A stretch of 64,000 nt of DNA from Anaerolineae bacterium (GTDB taxonomy: Bacteria; Chloroflexota; Anaerolineae; Anaerolineales; Anaerolineaceae): positions 1 to 64,000 of the forward strand of contig JABLXK010000016.1 in NCBI GenBank assembly GCA_013178095.1. Reading direction: 5' to 3'. Each line of letters begins with the position of its first letter. The first letter of the stretch is position 1. This document shows positions 15,720 to 23,747 of the stretch, piece by piece. A program made the translations under genes and the position numbers. The notes beneath the pieces are model-generated. The model made no database searches. It saw only the letters and a list, made by a program, of their open reading frames with translations, and was not told the origin of the DNA.

Positions 15720-16619
15720 TTATTTAAATCCCATTAATTTATAATCCTGCCAATTTCTCGGAAACCCCATTTTATTCAAGGGTATATTGGGGTACTTTCT
15801 TACCAGATCGACGAAAGAATTGATTGGTGCTTTAGCAGGATCGATTCTCTCTAGCAAGTAATTGAGAATTCCAAGAATGATGAAATAACTGTCATTATGA
15901 ACTTTCGCGGGCGAGTAAAACTCAGGATGATATTTCTCAACAGGAATGGTGGGCTTAATCGGTAATCTTCTGTTCCAAAGTCTGGAGTGGTGCGCACAGA
16001 TATTTCGAATATTGGATAATGTGTGCAGCCAGGAGGATAAATTTGTTGAATGTAAATTGAAATGTTTAGCAATAGGAGTTTTAACATTTAAAGGCAAATA
16101 ATTGAAAATGGTTGATAGTAATCCAAAAGTGCTTGCTTCCGCAACCATCCAGAATGGCAGGTATTGCTCCCTGTAATATTTGGAACGATATGAATTTATA
16201 AATTCCTCTTTGCTATTATTAATATTATCTTCAATTTTTCTCAGCATATCCTGATGCAGCTCTGCCGATAAGTTAGGATCGAAATTGACATGTTGGGTAT
16301 AACAGAATGGGCCGCAAGCTAAAGTGAACATTTCGACCATTTTTGTCCGCAAAATCGACACCTCGATTATTTCTATGCATGAGAGAGTGAATAGCCTTAA
16401 TTCCATATCAAATTGGTAAATATCTTTTATAAATTGGAATGCTGTACCTGGAATAAAAGAATCAGTTCCCTTATCCCGGAAAGGATAAAGGTAACCTGTA
16501 AATCGATAGTAATTGACATTACTAAGGAATTCTTCCAATTCATTTTGATCAGCGATTAATCCTCTTCTAATAAGTAATTTGGCTTGTTTATTAAAATCTA
16601 AAGGAGGTTTGGTGTACAT
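15720..16619 (-). CDS. Abi_2 / AbiD-AbiF-like abortive infection protein (HEPN-type)
   Basis: A 299-residue protein from ATG 16619 (MYTKPPLDFNKQAKLLIRRGL). Abi_2 features are YYRFTGYLYPFRD near residue 36, the FDMELRLFTLSCIEIIEVSILRT helix, and the HEPN-like R-x4-H motif in RNICAHHSRLWNRR near residue 206. Family members are phage-exclusion proteins, presumed RNA-targeting, that stop infected cells. An upstream in-frame start 17 codons earlier would lie inside a terminator-like hairpin and was not used. The gene is much poorer in GC than the HTH copies on both sides, a sign of insertion into a duplicated HTH locus. An alternative is a small two-gene unit with the HTH protein as regulator. Confidence 0.85.
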   Translation of the reverse strand: MYTKPPLDFNKQAKLLIRRGLIADQNELEEFLSNVNYYRFTGYLYPFRDKGTDSFIPGTAFQFIKDIYQFDMELRLFTLSCIEIIEVSILRTKMVEMFTLACGPFCYTQHVNFDPNLSAELHQDMLRKIEDNINNSKEEFINSYRSKYYREQYLPFWMVAEASTFGLLSTIFNYLPLNVKTPIAKHFNLHSTNLSSWLHTLSNIRNICAHHSRLWNRRLPIKPTIPVEKYHPEFYSPAKVHNDSYFIILGILNYLLERIDPAKAPINSFVDLVRKYPNIPLNKMGFPRNWQDYKLMGFK

Positions 16620-16645
16620 TCTGAATATCCGCCTATTAATCAAAA

Positions 16646-16691
16646 ACCCGCCACATTGCAGCATACCCAATTGGATAGAGGCTTGGCGGGT
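16646..16691 (-). terminator. Terminator or leader attenuator upstream of abi
   Basis: On the minus strand, ACCCGCCA and TGGCGGGT (8 bp) pair across a 30-nt loop and are followed directly by TTTTTGATT. This has the form of an intrinsic terminator. It lies 26 bp upstream of the abi start and downstream of the HTH gene, so it either ends the HTH transcript or gates abi expression. Confidence 0.55.
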
Positions 16692-16761
16692 GTATTAACC
16701 AATATTATAGGTATTAATCGTGGATAGTCAAGTTCTTTTTATAAAAAAACTGTAAATTATT

Positions 16762-17175
16762 TTACCCAAACCCCTGCTCCTTGACCACCTGGATGAGGGT
16801 GGTCTCGATCAGCTCCCTTTCGACCTGCTCCCGGCTGGGCTGCCGGCCTTCTTTTAAATAACCCTGCAGGCCGGAGATGCGCAGGACGTACATGGCGGCC
16901 TGCAGTTGGGTTTTGGGGTCGGCGCTGTCGGCCAGGGCGCGCGCGACGATGCCCAGGGATTGGTCGATGAGTTCGTTGAGGCGGTCCTGGTGGCGTTCGC
17001 GCAAAGCCTGGCGGCGCTGGGCGAGGGAGCAAATGAAGTCGCTGTCATGGTTGCGCCAGGTATTGACGAGCTGGCGGGAGACGCGGATGCGGCGGGCGAT
17101 TTCGACGTCAGTCATGCCGGTGACGGCGAGTTGGACGGCTTGTTCTTTTTTGAGGATGAGGGAGGATTGTTCCAT
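16762..17175 (-). CDS. HTH protein resembling phage small-terminase-type regulators
   Basis: A 137-residue protein from ATG 17175 (MEQSSLILKKEQAVQLAVTG); a longer frame upstream reads as a hydrophobic, non-homologous extension and was rejected. A helix-turn-helix lies at residues 10-45 (MTDVEIARRIRVSRQLVNTWRNH), followed by a helical stretch (RLNELIDQSLGIVARALADSADPKTQLQAAMYVLRISGL). This resembles HTH proteins found near phage and integrative elements (terminase small subunit or phBC6A51 type). It is GC-rich and intact. Two partial copies occur downstream at 15446-15689 and 14515-14560. Confidence 0.65.
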   Translation of the reverse strand: MEQSSLILKKEQAVQLAVTGMTDVEIARRIRVSRQLVNTWRNHDSDFICSLAQRRQALRERHQDRLNELIDQSLGIVARALADSADPKTQLQAAMYVLRISGLQGYLKEGRQPSREQVERELIETTLIQVVKEQGFG

Positions 17176-17300
17176 GAGGGTACCTTGTGGGGGTGGGGTG
17201 GTTTTTACGAGGTTTATGACGAGATAATAATAGAACAGAAGTACTAATATTGCAATCACCCGAAAGTCACTACTTGCTTGCACATGATGTGTCAAGAAAT

Positions 17301-17371
17301 GTCGAGTTCACTGCCGGAGCGGTGAACGAGATACCCCGACCACGAAGCCAGGTCAAATGGACTTCGTGGTC
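17301..17371 (-). repeat. Two-hairpin palindromic element, copy 5
   Basis: Minus strand. Hairpin A has a 10-bp outer stem (17338-17347 with 17362-17371), a single extra base (17361), a 3-bp inner stem and a 7-nt loop. The linker is GGGGTATCTC. Hairpin B has 5' arm GTTCACCGC (complement of 17319-17327), loop TCCG and 3' arm complementary to 17306-17314 with one mismatch, then TCGA. Both stems differ in sequence from every other copy. Confidence 0.85.
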
Positions 17372-17428
17372 TGAGTAATCCACAAAAAAACTTTTTGTTG
17401 TGGGTGAACGCAATTTTTATTTAGCCAT

Positions 17429-17490
17429 GAGATCGCCACGCCCGCCTGCCCTACGCTTCGCTGAGGGCAAGCGGCGGGCTCGCGAAGACA
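17429..17490. repeat. REP-like repeat (GATCGCCACG ... CTCGCGAAG)
   Basis: GAGATCGCCACG and CTCGCGAAGACA frame a CCCGCC/GGCGGG stem. That stem encloses a second palindrome (CCCTACGCTTCGCTGAGGG). A near-identical copy lies at 17593-17654, also preceded by GCCATGAG. A different short REP-like unit (TCCTGAGCCCCGAAGGGGCGAAGGATCTCGG type) follows at 17499-17531. Confidence 0.75.
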
Positions 17491-17592
17491 TATTTCTGTC
17501 GTCCTGAGCCCCGAAGGGGCGAAGGATCTCGGTTGGAATTCCATGTATAACTATGACCGAATGCAATTCAGGAAAAAGGTAATTTTGGCCAT

Positions 17593-17654
17593 GAGATCGC
17601 CACGCCCGCCTGCCCTACGCTTCGCTGAGGGCAAGCAGCGGGCTCACGAAGGCA
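17593..17654. repeat. REP-like repeat (GATCGCCACG ... CTCRCGAAG), second copy
   Basis: Differs from 17429-17490 at only a few positions (GCAGCGGGCTCACGAAGG for GCGGCGGGCTCGCGAAGA). It is followed at 17655-17708 by another dispersed unit (CTTCGACACCCTACGCTACGCTGAGGG). That unit recurs at 17886-17970 and inside the terminator at 28294-28358. The whole 17300-17970 gap is made of such repeats and has no gene. Confidence 0.75.
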
Positions 17655-17712
17655 TTCGAAGACTCCGCTTCGACACCCTACGCTACGCTGAGGGCAGGTG
17701 CTCAGGAATCGG

Positions 17713-17783
17713 TCGAGTTCACTGCGAGGGTAGTGGTCGGAGATACCCCTTCCGCGATTACGTCGAAGAATCGCAGGAAGGGG
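17713..17783 (-). repeat. Two-hairpin palindromic element, copy 6
   Basis: Minus strand. Hairpin A has CCCCTTCC (complement of 17776-17783), a single bulged T, a 6-bp inner stem and a 9-nt loop, closing at 17746-17753. The linker is GGGGTATCTCC. Hairpin B has 5' arm GACCACTAC, a 4-nt loop and a 3' arm that pairs at six of nine positions, then TCGA. Hairpin A is intact while B is decaying. Confidence 0.75.
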
Positions 17784-17974
17784 ATTAGATGCATTAGGCT
17801 GATTGTCGAAAATCTCTAGCAAAAGTGAGGTTCTTAATTAGCGTGAGATTGCTTCGCTTCGCTCGCAAAGACAAAAAAAGCCCCGACCCTTCGATCCCTA
17901 CGTACACTGAGGGCATTCGAAGGCTCCGCTTCGACACCCTACGCTCCGCTGAGGGCAGGTGCTCAGCGAGCGCC

Positions 17975-18769
17975 TTAAATAACTGCTTTCCTGATCTCTT
18001 CGCGATAGTATTCGTCGAACAGCGGCAGGAGCTTTCTTACCAGGGCGGAGACGGAGGGGGATTGGGACAGCTCGACCATGGAGATGAGGAAGGAGGCGGT
18101 TTCGGGCTGGGAGCGCTCAATCAGGCGGCGGGTGAGGGCGGCCAGGTCTTTCTGCAGGGTGATGCGCGGCCGGCTGTAGAGCGGGGCAAGCAGGTCGAAC
18201 ACGAGCGGCAGGTTCTGGAAATCACGGTTGGCGGCCAGGTCGCCGGCGGCCTGCATGGCGATGCGCTGCAGGCGCTTGTCGTCGGAGGCGATCCAGGCGC
18301 GCAGCAGGTCGAGCCAAGCGGGCGAGGCGAGGATCTCCAGCTTATGGCGGGATTGCTCGATGAACTCGGCGGTGAGGGCTTCATTCATTTCGGCCAGGCT
18401 GCCGCCGAACCACTGGCGGATGCGCGCAATGAATTCCTCGCGATGGGAAGCGGGCAGGTGCGCCAATAAAAAGATGGCTAGCTTTTTGGGTTCGAAGGCG
18501 GGCATGGACCAGAGGGTGTCGGCCAGGCGGGCGCAGGCGGCGGGCTGCAGGCGGGCGAGGGTTTCCAGGCCGGTTTCCAGCTCGCTGATCACCACGGGCG
18601 GGAGGTTATAGGCGGGCAGGGCGGGGTCGACGCGCGCGCGCAGGCCGGGCTTCTGGCTGTATTGTTCGAAGATGAGCAGCAGCGTCTTGCCGAACAGTGC
18701 CGCGTCCTCATAATGGGACATGAGGGCGTTGACCTGGGGGCGCAAGCGGGCAAGCGAAACCGGCGGCAT
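17975..18769 (-). CDS. HEAT-like repeat protein, DNA alkylation repair-like
   Basis: A 264-residue all-helical protein from ATG 18769; the longer open frame upstream is proS antisense-phase sequence. Repeated helix pairs (LARLQPAACARLADTLWSMPAFEPKKLAIFLLAHLP; LQRIAMQAAGDLAANRDFQNLPLVFDLLAPL) suggest HEAT/ARM superhelix units like those in AlkC/AlkD-type proteins, but no catalytic or DNA-contact residues can be assigned. Its start overlaps the proS stop by one base (TGATG), so the two are translationally coupled. The function is not known. Confidence 0.6.
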   Translation of the reverse strand: MPPVSLARLRPQVNALMSHYEDAALFGKTLLLIFEQYSQKPGLRARVDPALPAYNLPPVVISELETGLETLARLQPAACARLADTLWSMPAFEPKKLAIFLLAHLPASHREEFIARIRQWFGGSLAEMNEALTAEFIEQSRHKLEILASPAWLDLLRAWIASDDKRLQRIAMQAAGDLAANRDFQNLPLVFDLLAPLYSRPRITLQKDLAALTRRLIERSQPETASFLISMVELSQSPSVSALVRKLLPLFDEYYREEIRKAVI

Positions 18770-20208
18770 CAGTAAGCCCGCGAGAAGATCACTTTCTCCG
18801 CGGCGGGCGCCCCGCACACAATACACTTGCCGGGGTCGGCGGCCTGGTTCAACTCGAAGGGAATGTTGCGGATGGTGGCTTTGGTATCTTCCTTGACTTT
18901 GGCTTCGCAGGCGGGATTGCCGCACCAGTGCGCCACAGCCCAGCCGTTCTCGACGACCTGCTGCAGTTCGGCGTAATCCGCGGGCATGGAAGTATGCGCC
19001 TGGCGGAAATCCGCGGCGCGCGCCAGTAAAGCCGCCTGAATCTCGACCAGCAGATTACCGGCGGTGGCGGCCAGGGCGTCCAGCGCGACAAGCTGCTTGC
19101 CCTCGCGGCCGGGAACGTCGCGGCGGGCGAGCATGGCGGAGGCGTTGGCGACGTCCTTGGGGCCGATCTCGACGCGCAGGGGCACGCCGCGCAGCTCCCA
19201 ATCGTTGAATTTGAAGCCGGGGGTCAACTCTTCGCGCGCGTCCAGCTTGACGCGGAAGGCGGAAAGGGCTTTTTGGGCGGCTTCGGCGGCGGGCAGCACG
19301 AGGGCTTTTTCGGCGTCGTTCTTGTAGATGGGCACGATCACGATCTGAATGGGGGCCAGGCGGGGCGGCAGGATGAGGCCCTGGTCATCGCCATGGGTCA
19401 TGATGATGGCGCCCACAAAGCGGGTGGAGAGGCCCCAGGAGGTGGTCCAGCAATGCTGCAGTTCGTTATTGCGGTCGAGGTACTGGATGTCGAAAGCCTT
19501 GGCGAAGTTTTGGCCGAGGTTATGGGAGGTGCCGGATTGCAGGGCGCGCGTATCGCCCATCATGGCCTCGATGGAATAGGTGGTGGCGGCGCCGGCGAAC
19601 TTCTCGCTCTCGCTCTTGCGGCCTTTGACCACGGGCACGGCGGCTTCGTTAATGGCGAAGTCGGCGTAGACGTCCAACATGCGCAGGGTTTCTTCCTGGG
19701 CTTCGGCCATGGTCTCGTGGGCGGTGTGGCCCTCCTGCCAGTAGAATTCGAGCGTGCGCAGGAACAGGCGCGTGCGCATTTCCCAGCGCACCACGTTGGC
19801 CCACTGATTGATCAGCACGGGCAGGTCGCGGTAGGACTTGATCCACTTGGCATACATGTGGCCGATGACGGTCTCGGAGGTAGGGCGCACCACCAGGGGT
19901 TCCTCGAGCTGCTGGCCGCCGCCGATGGTGACCACGGCCAGTTCGGGCGCGAAACCCTCGACGTGCTCCTTTTCTTTTTCGAGGAAGGACATGGGGATGA
20001 ACAGCGGGAAGGCGGCGTTGACGTGGCCGGTGGCTTTGAAGCGCTCGTCCAGGGCTTTCTGGATGTTCTCCCAGATGGCCCAGCCGTAGGGGCGCACGAC
20101 CATGCAGCCGCGCACGGGGGCGTAATCGGCCAGTTCGGCGCGCTGGATGACCTGGTTGTACCATTCGGAGTAGTTTTCCTGGCGGATGGGTAGTTTCTCG
20201 TTATTCAT
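18769..20208 (-). CDS. proS: Prolyl-tRNA synthetase (short, archaeal/eukaryal-like type)
   Basis: A 479-residue class II aminoacyl-tRNA synthetase that charges tRNA-Pro. Motif 1 region is [24 protein letters not shown], motif 2 is [26 protein letters not shown] (about residues 138-163), and motif 3 region is [28 protein letters not shown]. There is no editing insertion between motifs 2 and 3. The C-terminal zinc-like domain ([22 protein letters not shown], then CIVCG) ends in FSRAY, the usual aromatic end of this ProS type. The HEAT-like gene follows with a one-base overlap. Confidence 0.96.
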   Translation of the reverse strand: MNNEKLPIRQENYSEWYNQVIQRAELADYAPVRGCMVVRPYGWAIWENIQKALDERFKATGHVNAAFPLFIPMSFLEKEKEHVEGFAPELAVVTIGGGQQLEEPLVVRPTSETVIGHMYAKWIKSYRDLPVLINQWANVVRWEMRTRLFLRTLEFYWQEGHTAHETMAEAQEETLRMLDVYADFAINEAAVPVVKGRKSESEKFAGAATTYSIEAMMGDTRALQSGTSHNLGQNFAKAFDIQYLDRNNELQHCWTTSWGLSTRFVGAIIMTHGDDQGLILPPRLAPIQIVIVPIYKNDAEKALVLPAAEAAQKALSAFRVKLDAREELTPGFKFNDWELRGVPLRVEIGPKDVANASAMLARRDVPGREGKQLVALDALAATAGNLLVEIQAALLARAADFRQAHTSMPADYAELQQVVENGWAVAHWCGNPACEAKVKEDTKATIRNIPFELNQAADPGKCIVCGAPAAEKVIFSRAY

Positions 20209-20268
20209 GCTTATCTCTCAACTTCCTCAACTAATTTCAGAGTAATTTTCTTATTATAAACGGCAATC

Positions 20269-20817
20269 TCAGGCCGCGGCCGGGGGGCAGGCGCGCACGA
20301 AATCGAGCGCGGCGGGTACGTCCGGGCGGAAGGCCAGCAGGCGGCGGTCGGGAGCGGGGATATAGGCATCCAGGCCATGGTAGAAGGATTGGAAGGTGCC
20401 CTCCCAGCCGGCGCCGACCAGCAGGATGGGGCGGGGCGGGTTGACGGCGACCACCATCAGGTTCCAGGCCATGGCCACCTCGGTGAGGGTGCCGACGCCG
20501 CCGGGCAGGGCGACCGCCAGGTCGCAACGGGTGACCAGATCGAGCAGGCGCTGGTTGAGGGTGGCGTGCTTGACCTCGCGCGAAAGCCAGCGGTTGGGTT
20601 TCACCGGCCGCCAACTTTCGACCTCCAGGCAGGTGACGCCGACCACCTCGCCACCGGCTTCAGCCGCGCCGCGCGAGACGGCTTCCATGCTGCCGCCGTA
20701 GCCGCCGGTGAGGACGGTATGGCCGGACTGCGCCAGCCCGCGCCCCAGTTCGAGCGCGGCGTGGTAATCGGGGGAATCAACAGGGGTTTTTGAGCCGCCG
20801 AAGACGGAAATGTTCAT
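20269..20817 (-). CDS. LOG family / TIGR00725-type nucleotide-binding protein
   Basis: A 182-residue Rossmann-like protein with a GGSKTP opening, GGYGGSMEAVSRGA near residues 37-50 and the family signature PGGVGTLTEV near residues 103-112. Relatives include LONELY GUY cytokinin-activating phosphoribohydrolases and Mycobacterium-type lysine decarboxylase-like proteins; the substrate is not evident. The start codon overlaps the stop of the upstream small gene by four bases (ATGA), which indicates coupled translation. Confidence 0.85.
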   Translation of the reverse strand: MNISVFGGSKTPVDSPDYHAALELGRGLAQSGHTVLTGGYGGSMEAVSRGAAEAGGEVVGVTCLEVESWRPVKPNRWLSREVKHATLNQRLLDLVTRCDLAVALPGGVGTLTEVAMAWNLMVVAVNPPRPILLVGAGWEGTFQSFYHGLDAYIPAPDRRLLAFRPDVPAALDFVRACPPAAA

Positions 20818-21044
20818 GCTTCGCCTTTCTTTTTGGAAGCTTTATCTTGCAGGATGGCGATGAAATCGAGGGCGGTTTGGGCAGACTTGACCTGTTCGGG
20901 GTGCCAGCCCTCTTCAGTAGTCATGACGCGCAAGTGCGCGATGACGGCCGCTTGCGTTTCAGCATCCAGTATTTTATAAGCCGCACGGATCAAGCGCGGC
21001 TGGCGTGAGAGGAGATTTTCCCAAAAAATTTCATCCGAGTTCAT
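20814..21044 (-). CDS. Small conserved-looking hypothetical protein
   Basis: A 76-residue acidic-helical protein from ATG 21044 (MNSDEIFWENLLSRQPRLIRAAY); the frame is open 11 codons further upstream without a better start. It contains ETQAAVIAHLRVMTTEEGWHPEQVKSAQTALDFI and a Lys-rich tail. No family is recognised. The 4-bp overlap with the LOG-family gene supports that it is translated. Confidence 0.65.
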   Translation of the reverse strand: MNSDEIFWENLLSRQPRLIRAAYKILDAETQAAVIAHLRVMTTEEGWHPEQVKSAQTALDFIAILQDKASKKKGEA

Positions 21045-21078
21045 CATAGCACCTGCTTTATTAGTTAACACAACCATT

Positions 21079-21109
21079 AAAAAAAGAGCTGGATCGCGCC
21101 AGCTCTTTT
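21079..21109 (-). terminator. Intrinsic terminator after the EF-G paralogue
   Basis: AAAAGAGCTGG and CCAGCTCTTTT (11 bp) pair around a 6-nt loop. On the minus strand the stem is followed by a run of seven T. It lies 16 bp beyond the EF-G-like stop. Confidence 0.9.
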
Positions 21110-21124
21110 GGGTTTCGGCCTGAT

Positions 21125-23194
21125 TTATTCTTCCTTCTTGCTGGCCAATTCCTTTTGGCGGGCGTCGATCACGGTTTGAGCGACGTGCGCCGGAACGACC
21201 TCGTAATGGTCAAGCTCCATATCGAAGATGCCGCGGCCGCCGGTCAGTGAGCGCAGATCGGTGGTATAGCGCAGCATTTCAGCCAGGGGCACCTTGGCGG
21301 AAACGGTGGAATGGCCTTTTTCAGTCTCCATGCCCTGCACGCGGGCGCGGCGGGAGTTCATATCGCCCAGGATGTCGCCCATGTTCTCCTCGGGCACAAT
21401 AACCTTGACGTTCATGATGGGCTCCATGAGCACCGGGCCGGCATCCTTGACGGCCAGCTTGAAAGCTTCGCGGCCGGCCATTTCAAAGGCGATCGGTTTG
21501 GAATCGACGGGGTGTTCCTTGCCGTCATAGACTTCCACTTTCACGCCGGAAACGGTAAAACCGGCCAGGATGCCTTCCTTCATGACATTGCGGATGCCTT
21601 TTTCGATGGCGGGCATGTAGTTGTTGCCGATGGCGCCGCCGAAAACGGCGTTGACGAATTCAAAGTCCTCGGCGATGGGCTCGACGCGCAGCCAAACCTC
21701 GCCGAACTGGCCGGAACCGCCGGATTGCTTCTTGTGGCGGTACATGGCCTGGGCTTTCTTGGTGATGGTTTCGCGGTAAGGCACACGCGGCAGCTCAGTG
21801 GAGAAGCCGACCTGCAGCTTGGTCTCGGCGCGGCGGATGACCACGTCGATGTGCTGATCGCCCATGCCTTGCAGGATGGTCTGGCTGGTGGATGGTTCCT
21901 GGTGCCAGGAAAGGGTCATATCCTCTTCGCACAAGCGCGTGAGGGTGGGGGAAATCTTGGTAGAATCCGCCTGGGTCTTCGGCAGGATGGCGACCTGGAA
22001 GAGCGAATGCGGGTATTCCGGAACAGGCAGGGTCAGCGGATGGGCTTTGTCGCACAGGGTGTTGCCGGTAGCGGTGACGGACAGCTTGGGGACGATGCCG
22101 ATGTCGCCGGAATGCAGCACGGTGATGGGCAGGGTTTCCTTGCCGCGCGGGACGAACAAACCGCCGACGCGTTCTTCGGTTTCCTTGGCGGTGTTCCACA
22201 GGCGGTTATCGGCGGTGAGTGAGCCGGAGTAGATGCGGAAGAAGGTCTGGCGGCCGACGAAAGGATCGGCGGTGGTTTTCCAGACGTAGATGGCGAGCGG
22301 GCCGCTATCCTCGGCGGTGAGGGTTTCCTCGCCGGCTTTGCCCTGGGCTACCACAGGTTTGCGTTCCAGGGGGGAGGGCATCAACTGCACGACCGCGTCG
22401 AGCAGGGGGGCGACGCCGATCTCGCTGCCGCCGGCGGCTACAAAGACGGGTATGAATGCGCCGCTCTTGACCACGGCGGCCAGGCCGCGTGCGATTTCCT
22501 CGGCACTCAATTCGCCGCCCTCCAGGTATTTTTCCAGCAGGGTATCATCGCCTTCAGCGGCGGCTTCCACCAGGGCGGTGCGGGCTTCCTCAGCGGCGGC
22601 TTTCAGGTCGGCGGGGATTTCCTCGGCAGTTTTGCCGGCGCCTTTGAAGGCTTTCATGGAGAGCAGGTCAATCACACCGGTGAAGCTGGTTTTCTCGCCC
22701 CAGGGGAGCTGCACAGCGATCAGGCGCGTGTCGGAATAATTTTGGACGGAATCGAAGGCTTTCTTGTAATCGGCATTCTCGCGGTCCATCTTGTTGATGA
22801 CCAGGAAGCGGGGCAAGCCGAATTTATCGCAATAGTTCCAGGCCAATTCGGTACCGACCTCGAGGCCGGAAACGGCATCCACCACGATGACGGCGCCGTC
22901 GGCGACGCTGAGGGCGGAGATCATTTCACCGACGAAGTCGGTGTAGCCGGGAGTGTCGATAAAATTAATTTTGACGTCTTTATATTCGATGGGGATAACG
23001 GTGGAGTATAACGAAATGCTGCGGCGGATTTCCTCCTGTTCAAAGTCGGAGACGGTGTTGCCTTCTTCGATCTTGCCCATGCGCGTGGTGGCGCCGGTGA
23101 GATGGAGGAAAGCTTCCGTGAGAATGGTTTTGCCGGAGCTGGAATGAGAGGCCAAAGCGACATTTCGAATGTTCTTGGAACTATATTCTTTCAT
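21125..23194 (-). CDS. Elongation factor G-like GTPase (EF-G paralogue)
   Basis: A 689-residue five-domain translational GTPase. G1 is SHSSSGKT (residues 17-24) instead of the usual GH-DxGKT of canonical EF-G. G3 is DTPG near 79, G4 NKMD near 134, and domains III-V are recognisable (RVPYRETITKKAQAMYRHKKQSGGSGQFGEV, then ENMGDILGDMNSRRARVQGME). The G1 variant and domain II region match the EF-G-like (EFG-II type) proteins of Chloroflexota, Deinococci and others that accompany the main fusA. These retain GTP binding; their specific role varies. No ribosomal protein operon surrounds it, which supports paralogue rather than main EF-G. Confidence 0.9.
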   Translation of the reverse strand: MKEYSSKNIRNVALASHSSSGKTILTEAFLHLTGATTRMGKIEEGNTVSDFEQEEIRRSISLYSTVIPIEYKDVKINFIDTPGYTDFVGEMISALSVADGAVIVVDAVSGLEVGTELAWNYCDKFGLPRFLVINKMDRENADYKKAFDSVQNYSDTRLIAVQLPWGEKTSFTGVIDLLSMKAFKGAGKTAEEIPADLKAAAEEARTALVEAAAEGDDTLLEKYLEGGELSAEEIARGLAAVVKSGAFIPVFVAAGGSEIGVAPLLDAVVQLMPSPLERKPVVAQGKAGEETLTAEDSGPLAIYVWKTTADPFVGRQTFFRIYSGSLTADNRLWNTAKETEERVGGLFVPRGKETLPITVLHSGDIGIVPKLSVTATGNTLCDKAHPLTLPVPEYPHSLFQVAILPKTQADSTKISPTLTRLCEEDMTLSWHQEPSTSQTILQGMGDQHIDVVIRRAETKLQVGFSTELPRVPYRETITKKAQAMYRHKKQSGGSGQFGEVWLRVEPIAEDFEFVNAVFGGAIGNNYMPAIEKGIRNVMKEGILAGFTVSGVKVEVYDGKEHPVDSKPIAFEMAGREAFKLAVKDAGPVLMEPIMNVKVIVPEENMGDILGDMNSRRARVQGMETEKGHSTVSAKVPLAEMLRYTTDLRSLTGGRGIFDMELDHYEVVPAHVAQTVIDARQKELASKKEE

Positions 23195-23317
23195 TAATTA
23201 AGACCCTTCTTTCGCTATGAATTCAACCTCTCAATTTTAAGGGTTAATAACAGTATTGTCAAAAGAGAATGGATTGAAATTCGGTTATAGAGTTTATTAA
23301 AAATTGAATCATCTACC

Positions 23318-23461
23318 CCGTCGTCCTTCGGCAGTGCCATTTCTTTTGATTGTTTGAGAAAATCAAAGAAATGGTATCTCAGACTTTTATTCTTATAAAA
23401 GTCTTCGAGATGCCTCCGACGACGGAGTATCTCCGCCCATTGCTCCAGCAATGGGCTTCGA
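23318..23461 (+). repeat. Two-hairpin palindromic elements, copies 7 and 8 (nested)
   Basis: The outer element has hairpin A stem 23318-23325 with 23418-23425, then GGAGTATCTCC, then hairpin B 5' arm GCCCATTGC (23435-23443), loop TCCA and perfect 3' arm, then TTCGA. Inside the loop of outer hairpin A sits a complete inner element. Its hairpin A pairs 23337-23346 with 23365-23374, has a bulged T and an inner 4-bp stem, and is followed by TATCTCA. Its hairpin B has 5' arm GACTTTTAT, loop TCTT and a perfect 3' arm, then TTCGA. One element has inserted into another. Confidence 0.85.
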
Positions 23462-23601
23462 TTGTCAAAAGATAATAGACGAGGGATTAATATTTTTATC
23501 CACAGATGAACACAGATTGATAATTAAAGTTGGATGAACGCAGATGGTCTTTTCATCGCATTAGTAGAAATGGGAACTGCCGGAGACTCTTTGTTCAGGC
23601 T

Positions 23602-23738
23602 GTCACCTCTCCCCAACCCTCCCCATTTTGAGAAGCAAAAATGGGGAGGGAGAAAATCATCACAGATGGGCGCAGATTGACAATTTAAGTTGGATGAACA
23701 CGGATGATTTGGAGCAATGGCGGGATTAGAATCCCGCC
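23602..23738. repeat. Cluster of dispersed palindromes before the CCA-transferase gene
   Basis: CCCTCCCCATTTT pairs with AAAATGGGGAGGG (about 23615-23649; the type recurs at 60427-60462). A perfect GGCGGGATT/AATCCCGCC palindrome lies at 23719-23738 and recurs at 28182-28201. The phrase CACAGATGNNCRCAGATTGA appears twice (about 23501 and 23663). The 23195-23747 gap has no credible gene; a 78-codon frame across it is only palindrome sequence. Confidence 0.7.
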
Positions 23739-23747
23739 CTACTATGA

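Noticed and set aside
19273-20193. Long plus-strand open frame of 306 codons
   Set aside because: It is antisense to proS, whose motifs are unambiguous; the Gly/His-rich translation is a GC-codon shadow.
23215-23451. 78-codon minus-strand frame
   Set aside because: It lies entirely on the nested palindromic elements; no protein-like pattern.
2521-23461. Integron attC sites
   Set aside because: The extra-helical base and variable stems recall attC, but the GTTRRRY core sites are absent and no integron integrase is present.
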